A stretch of DNA of 64,000 nucleotides from contig CM030359.1 of NCBI GenBank assembly GCA_017893485.1, forward strand, positions 31,686,430-31,750,429, read 5' to 3'. Below the pieces are notes generated by a model, which worked only from the letters and a program-made list of their open reading frames with translations, ran no database searches and was not told the DNA's origin. A program made the position numbers and the translations under genes. This document shows positions 43,750 to 55,600 of this stretch, in pieces (the stretch's first letter is position 1; every line of letters begins with the position of its first letter). The stretch comes from Hemerocallis citrina (lineage: Eukaryota; Streptophyta; Magnoliopsida; Asparagales; Asphodelaceae).

Positions 43750-46700
43750 CCCCTCAGCCTCGGTGCTCGACTGTGATCTCGAGCACAGGGGTAGCTCTCA
43801 CAAGCTAAGTCGCTTGGGCTCATCGTTTCGTGGCGAACCCCTCGGTCCTCGACGCTTGACTGAGATTTTGAGCACAGGGGTAGCTTCCACAAGCTAAGTA
43901 GCTTGCCGTCGATGCTCGACTATGATCTCGAGCATAGGGGTAGCTTCCACAAGCTAAGTCGCTGTGGGCTCGACGCTCCAAGCCGACCCCCTAAGCCCTC
44001 AATACTCAACTGTGATCTCGAGAACAAGGGTAGCTTCCACAAGCTAAGTCGTTGTAGGCTCGACGCTCCATACCGACCCCCTAAGCCCTCGATGCTCGAC
44101 TATGATCTCGAGTACAGGAGTAGCTTCCACAAGCTAAGTCGCTTGGGCTCGCCGCTCCATGCCAACCCCCTAAGCCCTCGACACTCGACTGTGATCTCGA
44201 GCACAGGGGTATCTTCCACAAGATAAGTCACTTGGGCTCGTCGCTCTGTGCCGACCCCCTAAGCCCTCGACACTCGACTGCGATCTCGAGCAGAGGGGTA
44301 GCTTCGACATTGGGCTCGTCGCTCCGTGCCAACCCCCTAAGCCCTTGACACTTGAGTTTGATCTCGAGCACAGGGGTAGCTTTCACAAGCTAAGTAGCTT
44401 GGGCTCACCGCTCCGTGCCGAACCCATAAGCCTTCGACACTCAACTGTGATCTCGAGCAAAGGGGTAGCTTCCACAAGCTATGTCGCTTGGGTTCGTCGC
44501 TCTGTACCGACCCCCTAAGCCCTCGACGCTCGACTCTGATCTCGAGCATAGGGGTAGCTTCCACAAGCTAAGTTGCTTGAGATCATCGCTCCGTACTGAC
44601 CCCCTAAGCCCTCGACACTTGACTGTCATCTCGAGTACAGGGGTAGCTTCCACAAGCTAAGTCACTTGGGCTCATCGCTCTGGGCGACCCCCTAAGCCCT
44701 CGACACTCGACTGCGATCTCGAGAACAGGGGTAGCTTCCACAAGCTAAGTCGCTTGGGCTCGTCGCTCTGTGCCGACCCCCTAAGCCCTCGACACTCGAC
44801 TGTGATCTCGAGCAGAGGGGTAGCTTCCACAAGCTAAGTCGCTTGGGCTCGTCACTCTGTGCCGACCCCCTAAGCCCTCGATGCTCGACTTTCATCTCAA
44901 GCACAGGGGTAGCTTCCACCATCTAAGTCGCTTGGGCTCGTCGCTCTGTGCCGACGCCCTAAGCCCTCGATGCTCGACTTTTATCTTGAGCACAGGGGTA
45001 GCTTTCACCACCTAAGTCACTTGGGCTCGTCGCTCCGTGCCGAACCCCTAAGCCCTTGACGCTCGACTGTGATCTCGAGCACAGGGGTAGCTTCCATAAG
45101 CCAAGTCACTTTGGCTCGTCACTCCGTGCTGACCCCCTAAGCCTCGAACTTACTGTGATCTTGAGCACAAGGGTAGCTTCCATAAGCTAAGTATCTTGGG
45201 CTCGTCACTCTGTGCCGGCCCCCTCAGCGCTCGATGCTCGATGAGATCTCGAGCACAGGGGTAGCTTCCACAAGCTAAGTAGCTTGGGCTCGTCGCTCCG
45301 TGCTGACCCCCTAAGCCCTCGATGCTTGACTGAGATCTCGAGCACAGGGGTAGCTTCCACAAGCTAAGTCGCTTAGGCTCGTCTCTCTGTGCCGACCCCC
45401 TAAGTCCTTGATGCTCGACTGCGATCTCGAGCATAGGGGTAGCTTCCACAAGCTAAGTAGCTTGGGCTCGTCGCTCCGTGCCGACCCCCTAAGCCCTCGA
45501 CTCTCGAATGCGATCTCGAGCATAGGGGTAGCTTCCACATGGGGCTCATCGCTCCGTGCTAACCCCCTAAGCCCTCGACACTCGACTGTGATCTGGAGCA
45601 CAGGGGTAGCTTCCACAAGCTAAGTCTCGTAGGCTCGTCGCTCCGTGCCGACCCCCAAGCCCTTGACACTCGACTGTGATCTCGAGTACAGGGGTAGCTT
45701 CCACAAGCTAAGTCACTTGGGCTCGTCGCACTGTGCCGACCCCCTAAGCCCTCGACCCTCGACTGTGATCTCAAGCACAGGGGTAGCTTCCACAAGCTAA
45801 GTCACTTGGGCTCATCGCTCCGTGCTGACCCTCTAAGCCCTCGACGCTTGACTGTGATCTCGAGCACAGAGATAGCTTCCACAAGCTAAGTCGCTTGAGC
45901 TCGTCGCTCCGTGCCGACCCCCTAAGCTCTCGATGCTCGACTGTGATCTCGAGCACAGGGGTAGCTTCCACAAGCCAAGTTTCTTGGGCTCATCACTCCG
46001 TGTCGACCCCCTAAGCCTCGGCGCTCGACTGTAATCTCGAGCACAGAGATAGCTTCTACAAGCTAAGTAGCTTGGGCTCGTCGCTCCGTACCGACCCCCT
46101 CAGTGCTCGATGCTCGACTGAGATCTCAAGCACAGGGGTAGCTTACACAAGCTAAGTAGCTTGGGCTCGTCGCTCCGTGCCGACCCCCTAAGCCCTCGAA
46201 ACTCGACTGAGATCTCGAGCACAGGGGTAGCTTCCATAAGCTAAGTAGCTTGGGCTTGTTGCTCCGTGCCGAACCTCTCAATGCTCGACGCTTGACTGAG
46301 ATATGGAGCACAAGGGTAGCTTCCACAAGCTAAGTAGCTTGGGCTCGTCGCTCCGTGCTGACCCCCTCAGTGCTCGATGCTCGACTGAGATCTCGAGCAC
46401 AGGGGTAGCTTCCACAAGCTAAGTATCTTGGGCTCTTCGCTCTGTGCCGACCCCCTCAACCCTCGACGCTCGACTGAGATCTCGATCACAGGGGTAGCTT
46501 CCACAAGCCAAGTTTCTTGGGCTCGTCACTCCGTGCCAACTCCCTTAAGCCTCGACACTCGACTGTGATCTCGAGCACAGGGGTAGTTTCCACAAGCCAA
46601 GTCGCTTAAGCTCGTCACTCCGTGTCGACTCCCTAAGCCTCGACGCTCGACAATGATCTCAAGCACAGGGGTAGCTTCCACAAGCTAAGTCGCTTGGGCT

Positions 46701-46960
46701 CATCACCGGGTGCTGACCCCCTAAGCCTCGATGCTCGACTGAGATCTCGAGCACAATGGTAGCTTTCACAAGCTAAGTCACTTGGGATCGTCTCTCCGTG
46801 TCGAACCCCTTATCCCTCAACGTTCGACTGTGATTTTGGGCACAGGGGTAGCTTCCACAAAGCCGTGTCGCTATGGGCTCGGTGATCCGAGCCGACCCTT
46901 ATGCCTCGATCCTCGACGGTGATTTCGAGCGCAGGGGTAGCTGCCACAAGCCAAGGTCGC
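43750..46960. repeat. Tandem array 2, about 88-bp unit (roughly 36 copies)
   Basis: Units of 85-89 bp contain ggctcgtcgctccgtgccga, ccccctaagccctcga, gatctcgagcacaggggtag and cttccacaagctaagt. Copies differ by substitutions and small indels, and a few are shortened (near 44300 and 45540). Minus-strand open frames across it are by-products. Array 1 shares the gatctcgagcaca and gctcgacgctctgtgccgac blocks, so both derive from one repeat family. Confidence 0.9.
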
Positions 46961-47232
46961 TATTGGACTCGATGACCCAAAAACCGACCTAGATGATCTC
47001 TGACAGTCTCGGCATCCCGAGCTGACCCCCTTGCCTTGGTGACTGGGGGATCATCAGGGCTCGGTCGTCCACACTTGCGGAAGCACCTGCTGATCGGCCG
47101 CCCGGACTCACCTCGGTTCGACGCCAACCCCAAGAAGACCCTAGGAAACTCTCTTTGCCACTCTTCTCTGTAGAATCCAGACTACTCCTCCACAACTGTT
47201 TTTCACACCGCCCTGCAGGAGTGGGGGGCTTG

Positions 47233-47723
47233 TGATATGGGATAAAAAGAGTAGCGCAATTAGGACCCTCAGATCTCCTCTAACCTCGGACCCCTGTGAT
47301 CATCAGGTCAAACAGGTTAAACGGGCTTCAGCCCATTCAGGCCCACAGATAAACGGGTCTAACCCGGTCCGTTAGGGTCCCAGACCCTTTACCCCTGCCT
47401 ATAAATACCAGACCCCCTCCTCACTTCAAAAGGTAATCAATCTTTCCCCATCTGAATCCTAGCTACTGTTGCTTTCTCAGTGACTGACTAGATCATCGGT
47501 GAGCCTGTCGCCGGGACTTCTCCCGGTGTTTCTAGGCGTGTGCAGAAAATCCGAGCCGTGCTACTAGATCCGAGCCGAGCACCCGGCCTCCACCTCTCTT
47601 CTTCTACCCCCGAACCGGTCCTACTCCCCAAGATCGGGTTGACGCCAGTAGCACAGTTTTCCCTTCACAAATTACAAGAACTCACACCTGCTGTCCCCAC
47701 ACCCCCAACAACAAACAGCATCA
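47233..47723 (+). repeat. Gypsy 3' LTR
   Basis: 491 bp from tgatatgggataaaaagagt to caaacagcatca. It differs from the left LTR by scattered substitutions and by loss of a short block after ccgtgctactagatccgag. Confidence 0.9.
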
Positions 47724-47956
47724 ATTAGCTACATCCAACACACATGAAGAATCAACTTCTGAAATACTCGGCAATCTCTGCTCTCCTTGTGATGTTGTAT
47801 TTACTCAAAACCAAGTATTAGCTTACATGGAAAATTGAGGCATCGCTATAAAGAACAAATTTTAAAGTATTCAACCTTTTCCACTATTATTATTAAACGA
47901 TGAGGACTCAATCATTATGGTAATTATTTTAACTGAGCAGTGGACGTATTTTGCAG

Positions 47957-48072
47957 GCAATGCATTCAAACCGAGGACCCAGGGAGAAATCCGGAATGAA
48001 ATGTACGCAATGGGAAGAAACATTTTCAGTCCTATGCGTCTATCATCTATACCGTTGAACGTGCATAATTAG
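47957..48072 (+). CDS. Terminal exon of the same unrecognised gene
   Basis: A 116-bp exon candidate follows gtattttgcag and ends in TAG at 48070-48072. In phase with the exon at 32291-32425 it encodes GNAFKPRTQGEIRNEMYAMG, then RNIFSPMRLSSIPLNVHN. The phase match across the junction (G|GC) and the protein-like reading support one gene whose last intron (32426-47956) contains the whole gypsy element. Without the element and one TSD that intron would be about 310 bp. The function is unknown. Confidence 0.45.
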
Positions 48073-48270
48073 CTCCATGTATGATCAGAAGCATACGCTT
48101 GAATGCATGTGTTGCTATCCATCCTTACAGCAGACCCTGATGCGAATACCCTCTTGAAATTTCCAGCAAATCAACCCATTTGCTGGTGCCGATTACAAAT
48201 GCATGGGCTAGATATAACTCTGTTGTTGAAGAGATATTGAGAAGAGAGGAGAGGAAGTACGAGGTGGTTG

Positions 48271-48515
48271 TTTTTTTTTTTTTTTTGATTATACTGGGTT
48301 CCATCCCCCTCTTTGGGTCAGACTAATCCCAGTCCCATGACAAGAAGCCCCAACCTTTGGTTGGGTTTGTGCGCCAGCCCATCTAGCATAGCGGTCACTG
48401 GCCACCCAGAGGTATTTAATCCCCATCTATGAGAACCGTAGGGTTCGAACCCAGGATCTTGGAGGAGCACACTCCAAGTCCCATCGCTCTTACCACTAGG
48501 CCACTTGTGGTGGTT
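48271..48515 (-). mobile_element. tRNA-derived SINE with 14-bp TSD
   Basis: On the minus strand the element starts with a tRNA-like head carrying an A box (tggcctagtggtaagagc, about 48490-48507) and a B box (ggttcgaaccc, about 48440). It ends in an A-tail (plus-strand T-run 48271-48286). It is flanked by perfect copies of gtacgaggtggttg at 48257-48270 and 48516-48529. The head is not a functional tRNA because it lacks a complete cloverleaf, and the element has no ORF. Confidence 0.88.
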
Positions 48516-48529
48516 GTACGAGGTGGTTG

Positions 48530-48879
48530 TTATCAAGGCATTGATGGTTTTATATATTTACCTATGAGAGCCATACTTGGGAAGAACCCAACAAATGGAA
48601 GTTAATAGATGTTTAGAATTCAAACAGATTCACTGTTATTCCATACAGATATGCAGGAAATATTCTATGGGAATGTGTTGAAATATTCTCACACCATATA
48701 GCCAATATTTAGCAGCATCCATTTGATAAGAGAAACTCCGTCATTGTCTGTCCTAAGCTAGGAATCCGGTCACAAACAGGATAAGGAGGGTTGCGTTAGG
48801 TAGTTGACAACCAACATAAAATTTTGTCAAATCCTATGAACATGAATCATAAAAATATACTCGCAAATGCTAGGGTATT
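48530..48879. other. Intergenic DNA, no feature recognised
   Basis: No coding or repeat structure was recognised between the SINE and the start of RTE-LINE similarity. Confidence 0.4.
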
Positions 48880-49019
48880 TTCTGAAAGCGATGAGCTTGC
48901 CTGCGGATGCTTCGAAAAATGTGCAAAGGGTGTCACACCGGCGCCCGGGTGTGGAGAAAAATGGACAAGGGTTCTGACACCAATCTGGACGTGTGCAGGT
49001 AAAGAAGCTAGTTCAGAAA

Positions 49020-49655
49020 AATAGGCTTAGATTAGCGACTTGGAATATAGGAACATTAGCAGAAAAATGCATAGAACTAGCTAGCAGATACCATGATTAG
49101 AAGGAAAATTAATATAGCTTGTTTACAAGAAACAAAGTGAATAGGAGAGAAAGCCAAATAGATAGATGCTTTAAAATTATATTATACATGTAAAATTAGA
49201 AATAGAAATGGAGCATGAATTTAGTAGATAATAAATTCAAAGGAGATGTAGTAGGTGTTAATATAAAAGCGGATTAAACAATACAAATTAAGCTTGTATT
49301 AGGGGGACACATGATTAATATCATTAGTTCTTATGCACCCAAAGTAGGATTAGATGCACAAGCTAAAAATAAAATTTAGGAAGATATGGATGGGATAATT
49401 TAAAGAGTACCCTTAGGTGAGAAATTATTTATAAAAGGAGATTTCAATAGATATGTATGAGAAAATAACATGTTATATGAGAAAGTGCATGGAGTAAATG
49501 AATTTGGAAATAAGAACGATGGTGGAGAGGCAATATTAGATTTTGCGACTTTGTATGATCTTATACTAGCAAATAAGAGGGAAGAACATTTGATAACCTT
49601 TAAAAGTGGGGCAAATAAGAGCCTGATTGATTTTTTTTCCCTTACTAGAAAGGTG
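49020..49655 (+). pseudogene. RTE LINE endonuclease fragment
   Basis: Broken frames read NRLRLATWNIGTLAEKCIEL and RRKINIACLQETK, the start of an AP-type endonuclease domain. Later GANKSLIDFFSLTRKV reads just before the copia insertion. Stops and frameshifts are frequent. Confidence 0.75.
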
Positions 49656-50317
49656 TGTTAGGGTTTTGGCCTCAAATATGCGTAGGCATTGAGTACTTGA
49701 AATTGGAGAAGAAGAGGAGGAGACAAAGAAGCAAGAGAAGACAAACAGCGAGTAGAAGAATGCAGTCTGGAGAGTTGCGGTCGATCGACCCAATCTGCCG
49801 AGAGTTCTTCGAGTGTACAGGTCCAACAGAGGAGGGGACAGTCGACCGGTCAGGTCTCGGGTCTGGACTTACACGTTGCGGTCGACCGACCTTGGGGGTG
49901 CTGTCGACCAACTTCGGCGCTGATTGTTTTTGGGCTTACGAGCTTAAGGCCCAATTTCTGGATTTGTGTTTATCTTTTAAGGTTTACTTGGGGGCTATAT
50001 ATATGGCCGTAGACTCTAGGGCTACAATCAATTTGTGTGATCAAAAGGTGAGCCGTTATCATTGTTCAACTTCAAGAGGGAATTATGCCAGTGTTTCAAA
50101 GGTGAGAGAGAGAAATTGAGAGTTGTAATCTCTTTTGTAATCTTTGTATTTCTTGGAGAATAAGAAGTATTGGTTATCTCTACATATTGATTATGTTCTT
50201 GTGAGATCTTGCATATATTATGGTGGCTTGTTCTTAGTTCATCTAAGTCTTGGGAGATTCTATTGCTTGCAGTGTGTTTCCTCTATTAGCACTACGAGTT
50301 GTGGTAGATTTTCAATA
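49656..50317 (+). repeat. Copia LTR (left)
   Basis: It begins tgttagggttttggcctc and ends gtagattttcaata. It contains several gtcgac/gtcgatcgac palindromes and a TATA-like tatatatatgg near 49995. It aligns along its length with 55601-56307. Confidence 0.8.
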
Positions 50318-50344
50318 AATGGTATCAGGGCAACTAGGTTCGAG

Positions 50345-51447
50345 ATGGCTGATAGCAAGATGAAGATCGAGAGATTCGATGGGAGTGACTTCGAGATGTG
50401 GTAGATTCAGATGATAGCGTATCTTCGTGAGAAAGATCTTGATGGTCCGTTGTTTAATGAGAAGCCGGTAGGTGCAGACAAGGATGCGAAGATCTTGGCG
50501 GATTGGAATCGTTTGGATCAGAAGGCGCTGGGACAGATTCAGTTGGGGCTGAATAAGAATGCGTTAATTCATATCTCGAAGGCAAAGACCACAAAGGAGA
50601 CTGGAGATTCTCACGGATATGTGTGAGAAACCGTTGGTATCTAATCAAATTCTTCATATGAAGAAATTGGTTATTATGAAGTTGAGGGAATAGGATTCAG
50701 TAACAGAGCATGTTAACAATTACTGTATGGTTTGCAACCAGATGAAAACTGCAGGTTTGAAGTTTTCAGAGAGGGGGCAGTCATTGTTACTTCTATCTAC
50801 TTTACTCGATAGTTATGGTATGGTGGAACAGACTATTATAGGCACTATGAAAGATTTAACGACTCTACAGGATGTGGTGAGTAGCATTCTGAACGAGGAG
50901 GTGAGAAGGGTGAGAAACGGATGATATCCATCATCATCTTCTAGAGATTCCGCAATGTACGTTGAGAAGAGATATGAGAGATCTAAGAGCAGTCGAAGAA
51001 GAAAGAATTAGAATAGTTCATCTGAGAGTGGGTCTGATGACAGCAATGAGGGACATGGGTCTGAGTGCTGATATTGTCACAAGAAGAGGCACATAATGCG
51101 CAGTTGCAAGGCTTATATAAAGAGAAAGCAGGAGAAACCGAAGAGATATACCCCAAAGGAAGCTCAAGTAGGGCTTGTTGAGGATTTATGCTTATCAGTT
51201 CGGGAGGAGTTTAGCACTCAAGACTGGTGTATTGATTCGGGAGCTTCTTTCATTGCACTCCGAGAAGAGAGATATTTGATGACTACGAGGAGGGTTATTT
51301 TGGAGATGTGATCATGGGTAATGCTCACCGGTGTCCTGTACGTGGGGTTGGTACTGTTTGCGTGAAAGCAAATGATGATCAAAGTGTTGTCTTGCGGGAG
51401 ACAAGACATGTTCCAAACTTGAAAGAAAATCTGATCTCAATTGGAAG
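50345..51447 (+). pseudogene. Copia Gag and protease remnant
   Basis: MADSKMKIERFDGSDFEMW then a stop, followed by YLREKDLDGPLFNEKPVGAD, is the Gag start. A zinc knuckle is readable as YCHKKRHIMRSC near 51070 with its first Cys followed by a stop. The protease site is WCIDSGASF (about 51225-51250). The last readable part, RHVPNLKENLISIGS, is cut by the nested solo LTR at 51448. After that insert the frame resumes at 54847 with RLDKEGLSTTVGSGEWCIVA and ends in a run without pol domains. Confidence 0.78.
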
Positions 51448-54400
51448 TGTAACTCCTATTTTCTGTATCTGTATTTTTCTACTATATTTACATTCCTTGT
51501 ACTCTGTCCATCAATTTGAGATCTGTATTTTGTTCCACTTCTAATAAAATCATTTCATTTGTTTCAACTCAATTTTTGTGCCAATTTTTATTTCAATTTC
51601 ATTGTTCGTATCTGCTCTGATATGTCGTTCTTCATGAAGAATGGACTGTTTCACCTCATCTATTTCATTTTTCCTAATTATAATGAATTTTGAGTCAAAC
51701 TCTTGTTGGATCCCACTCAGACCCGCTATCCAAATACCCAAAACCCAAAACCCTACTATTTAAACCTCCTAACCCTAGAATTAACCCTAACCCTAATAAC
51801 CCCCCACTACTGTTTAACCCTAATCCAGCCGCCTAAAAATTTCCCATTGTTCATCGTCTTCCCCACCTTCCATCGCCGCTCTCTGAAATCCTATAACCAG
51901 CGCCTTGACCCCACTATCTCCTCGCCCTAGTCCCCCGTTCGCCTTCGACCTCGCAACCACCATCCCCCGTCGCCCTCAATCCAAGCCATCGCCATTACCC
52001 ATCGTCTTCCTTCACCACCGAACCCATCAACCCCACTGCACCATCACCTTAACCCATCACCTCCTCACCCTCGATCTTCGCTCTCACCGCCAACATCCCC
52101 ATCGACCCCGCACCGTCGTCGAATCCCCAAGCTCCGCCATTGTCCTGTTTTTCCCACCAAGAACAGGAAATCGCCACCACCTCGTGCCCTCGCCATCGCT
52201 ACTCCGGCGCTCATCGTCGCCGTCGTCCCGTGCACCCCGTCGCCAGTTTCCCCCACCGCTAGTCGCCGCCTTCTGCCGCCGTAGTTCTCTCTCTCTCCCT
52301 GTCTGTCGCTGAGAAGAAGAAAGAGAAGGAAGAAGGAGAGGTTGTTTGAATCTGGGCCACACGATCTCATCAAGATCGTGATCAGATCCAGATCTGATCA
52401 TCACCATCATCAGCCAGATCTGATCTCAACCATCGATTCTTCTTCGATCTTAATCGTTGTCAAGATCCGTGCCAGCTCCGTTATTCCTCCATAGAATTCG
52501 TCGGCTACACCCCTAAGGCAAGTATTCTTCTTGTACAAATTATTGTTCTAGTACAAGCGTTTAATTGAAAATACTGCAAATAGATCGTAGTTGTGCTCCT
52601 CCTTGTCTCATTGTTTGTTGATCTGAAATTATTCCTCATCGATTCCATAATCTTAAGAGTCACAACCTTTCGTTGATATATTTACAAAACTAGTTGGACC
52701 CTTTTTATCTCCTAATTACTTGAACATGAACCCCTTGACTTGTAGACGTGTGTTGTATGATGTATTATGTTAATCTTACATTTTTTAGAGTTGAGAAATA
52801 CATGTGACTTTCTAATTTGTTCCCCAATGCATTTGTATTGTATCACACACTAATCTACACTCATAATAGTCATTTATCATGCAACTTGTATATAGAAGAA
52901 ATTCACACTTGCTGTTATTCTTGTCTTTACTTGCTATTTCGACCCCGATAAAATCAAAATCTAAACTTGAGTCCTGAATATGAAATGTATCCCTAAGTGT
53001 TTAGTTGCTAATAACATCCATAATTTTTGAATTCCGAGCTACGGTCTAGGAAATATCGTAGTGTTACTGCTGCTGTATCGGTAGTCGCAGATTCACAAAA
53101 ACTGCTGCACCACTTTAGTTTACAATTATTTTAACTATGCTACCAGTAAGTCAATGACTTGAAATTTTTCATGCTGATGCTGGACAATCTAGAGAACATT
53201 CCCTAATTTTCTCAGAATTAATTAATGAAATTTCAACCCTGTTTCATGTGTATAAACTCAGTTGCACAAATTCTGGCTGAACACAAATGCTGTATAGTTT
53301 ACTGTTTTGACACATGTTACCACAGCTTTTATGTGTCTTAATTATATGCGTTGGAACCGGGCAGGAGTCTAGCTTCTAGAACTTCTGACGGATCCATATT
53401 TGCTATTTTGTAGCAATGAGAATCACAGTTTTGGTGCAGCAACGTCATGCTGTCCAGATTTGAGATTCTCGTTGTTCTTCATACTTTGATTTGTTTTGAC
53501 CCTCGAACATGTATCCTACTTAGCCTAGAATTGTTCCATGTTCTTGATTATGTTTACTTGACTTTTTTCGCACACTTTCATGCTTTCTTGATAATAATAA
53601 TAAATAACAAGCCGGAGTTTAAGGGAAAGACCATAGTAGTGGACAATATAGGTAAGTGTACTCGGAAGGGGGCCCGTGTTTTCCATAATTTTACGTTAAA
53701 TGGAACTAAGTGCCAACTAGAACTAAGTGCCAAGTCATGGGTGACGGGGGACATCTCTAGAGCCTGCGGCGGTTACCTCTAGAGTCCATTATATGATTAC
53801 ATGATATATATTTGCGATCAGATGGAACTAAGTGCCACGTCAAGGGTTGACGGGAGCCACCTCTAGAGCCTGCGGAGGCCACCTCTAGAGCCCATGGTTT
53901 GATCACATGCTCGTATTTTCTACATGATTTAAGTACACCGTCCTATAAAATCCACCACTAGGCCTAAATGAAATTGCATTGACTGTAGCAACCATGTGAT
54001 AAAAGGATGGCACATGAAGAGCTACCTAGATAGTAATAACTACAAGACTTGATACATGATACTTGAACATGATACATGCTTACTTGATACTTGATTACAT
54101 GATACATGAGACTTGATACTTGAACATAATACTTGACACTTGCTACTCGATACTTGTATTTGACAACTTGATACATTAGACTTGTTACTTGTTACTCGAC
54201 ACTTGTACGTGATACTTATTACTTGATGCATGATACCATTACATGTTCACTAGTCACTTGTTTTACTACTAGTACTTGTTACCCAACTTTGTCACTTGAG
54301 TTGTCTTTTTTGCTAGCTAGTTTTTTGAATCCTCATTACTTGTTACATCCCTATTATATTCTTGATTCCAAATCTTGTTCTATATTCTTGTACTTGTTTT

Positions 54401-54841
54401 ACTATTTGTGGCCCTAACTTACACTAATGACGTTTATCTTGGTTTTCCTATTTTTTTCCTTTTTTATATTTATATATACAGACTTTGGAGATAAGTTACC
54501 TGCTGGAATTAGTGAGCTCTAGGCTTCGCTTGAAGAAAGAACTTGCTTAAAATATTTGTTTTCTTTGAGTTATTTATTTCTTTTGCTACATAAACCTTAT
54601 AACGGGCTATAGTCCTGAGTTTTATCTTTTGTTCCAGATTTGAAAACCATTGAGATATTATTATTTGGTTTCGATTATTTTCTGTTGTTTAATAAATTAT
54701 TCATGCATGCGTGGTTGTGTACATTTTGTTATATTCTTGTTATAATGTTGAGTCGATCATACAACTCATGAATGATAAAAATCATTCGCCGGGCTTTGTC
54801 ATGTGCTCGTATTCCAAATTTTTGGGAAGCGGAACGTGACA
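51448..54841 (+). mobile_element. Second 3.4-kb solo LTR (gypsy type), nested in copia
   Basis: A 3,394-bp insert begins tgtaactcc, ends cggaacgtgaca and is flanked by the perfect TSD ggaag (51443-51447, 54842-54846). There is no internal retrotransposon coding sequence. Length and layout resemble the minus-strand insert at 25570-28988 (TGTAAC start, a purine-rich gaagaagaaagagaagg stretch and an untranslated middle), so both may belong to one long-LTR gypsy lineage. The Pro/His/Arg-rich open frame at 51905-52312 is incidental. Confidence 0.78.
54044..54300. repeat. Degenerate short tandem repeat (acttgatacttga)
   Basis: Roughly 20 imperfect copies of a 10-14-bp unit such as cttgatacttga and catgatacatg lie inside the solo LTR. 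Minus-strand Ser/Tyr/Val-rich frames here arise from it. Confidence 0.75.
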
Positions 54842-55600
54842 GGAAGGCTAGACAAAGAGGGGTTGTCTACTACAGTTGGTAGTGGGGAGTGGTGTATAGT
54901 TGCAGGTTCAAGAGTGATTGCAAAAGGAAAGCGTGAGGGAACACTTTATTTGCTTAGATACGTGAGGGGCATTTCTCCTGTAGTTGACTCTCAGCTGGAA
55001 TCGAGTAGTAGGTTGTGTGAGGTGCAACCAAGTTCTTTCAGTTATGGAGGGACGGTTACTAATTTTGTGGGAGCTGCTGGCCATGGAAGTGATCCTAGAG
55101 GGCAAGACGTTGTTGCGGTAAGGATACTTTTCGAATTGGCAGACAAAGCTTTCAAGTCGCTGTTGTGAGGAAGAGAGCACTAGTATCGATATGCGGGCTA
55201 ATGTCGATGTGGGTAACCGAATTTGGACTGTAGGGGTTGAACAGTCTGTGGATTTTGTGGAGGTGTCATCCACGGAGAATTCTAACGTAGATGGTGCATT
55301 GAGAGGTTTTGAACCATGTTCGGTGTTGATGGAGATTCTGCGAGTTGGGAGTCTTGTAACACGGAATCCGACACGGGAGGTTGTTTCTCTGGTATTCGTG
55401 CTCTATGTGATTGGTGGAGCACATCCTTCATGAGGCGATGAGGGGTGGTTGGTGCACTCCACGTGGTAGAGTGGCGGAGGTGCTCTTCAAGAGAGTGGGG
55501 AGTACTTGAGTCTTCCATGAAAGTGGGAGATTTACAGAGAATATGCGAGGTAAAGATTGCAATAACTTTGAGCGTTGTGTATTTGGTCCAAGTAGAAGAT
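54842..55600 (+). other. Copia GAG-pre-integrase trace and 3' untranslated region
   Basis: From 54847 the frame reads WCIVAGSRVIAKGKREGTLY, then LLRYVRG, a GAG-pre-integrase start. After this no integrase or RT is found up to the right LTR. The open frames at 55191-55433 and on the minus strand are unassigned. Confidence 0.5.

Larger units (their letters stand above)
32509..47723 (+). mobile_element. Tat-lineage Ty3/gypsy retrotransposon, 15.2 kb
   Basis: The element is delimited by LTRs 32509-33015 and 47233-47723 and a perfect 5-bp TSD, attag (32504-32508, 47724-47728). The primer-binding region ttggcaccgtctgtgggaa starts 3 bp after the left LTR. A polypurine tract (aggagtggggggct, about 47217-47230) precedes the right LTR. 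Order: gag, protease, RT, RNase H, a second archaeal-type RNase H, integrase, tandem repeat array 1, an antisense gene, tandem repeat array 2. The second RNase H and the antisense ORF downstream of integrase are hallmarks of the Tat lineage. Numerous stops and frameshifts in gag-pol show it cannot move on its own. Confidence 0.9.

Noticed and set aside
43750..46960. Many overlapping minus-strand frames in the 88-bp array
   Set aside because: They share one repeating peptide pattern caused by the tandem unit and are broken by indels, so they are not genes.
48430..48515. Possible tRNA gene on the minus strand
   Set aside because: A and B boxes are present, but it continues into a SINE body with A-tail and TSD, and no full cloverleaf can be drawn.
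51905..52410. Pro/His/Arg-rich frames on both strands
   Set aside because: They lie within the solo LTR and reflect biased composition of its leader region, with no domain or splice support.
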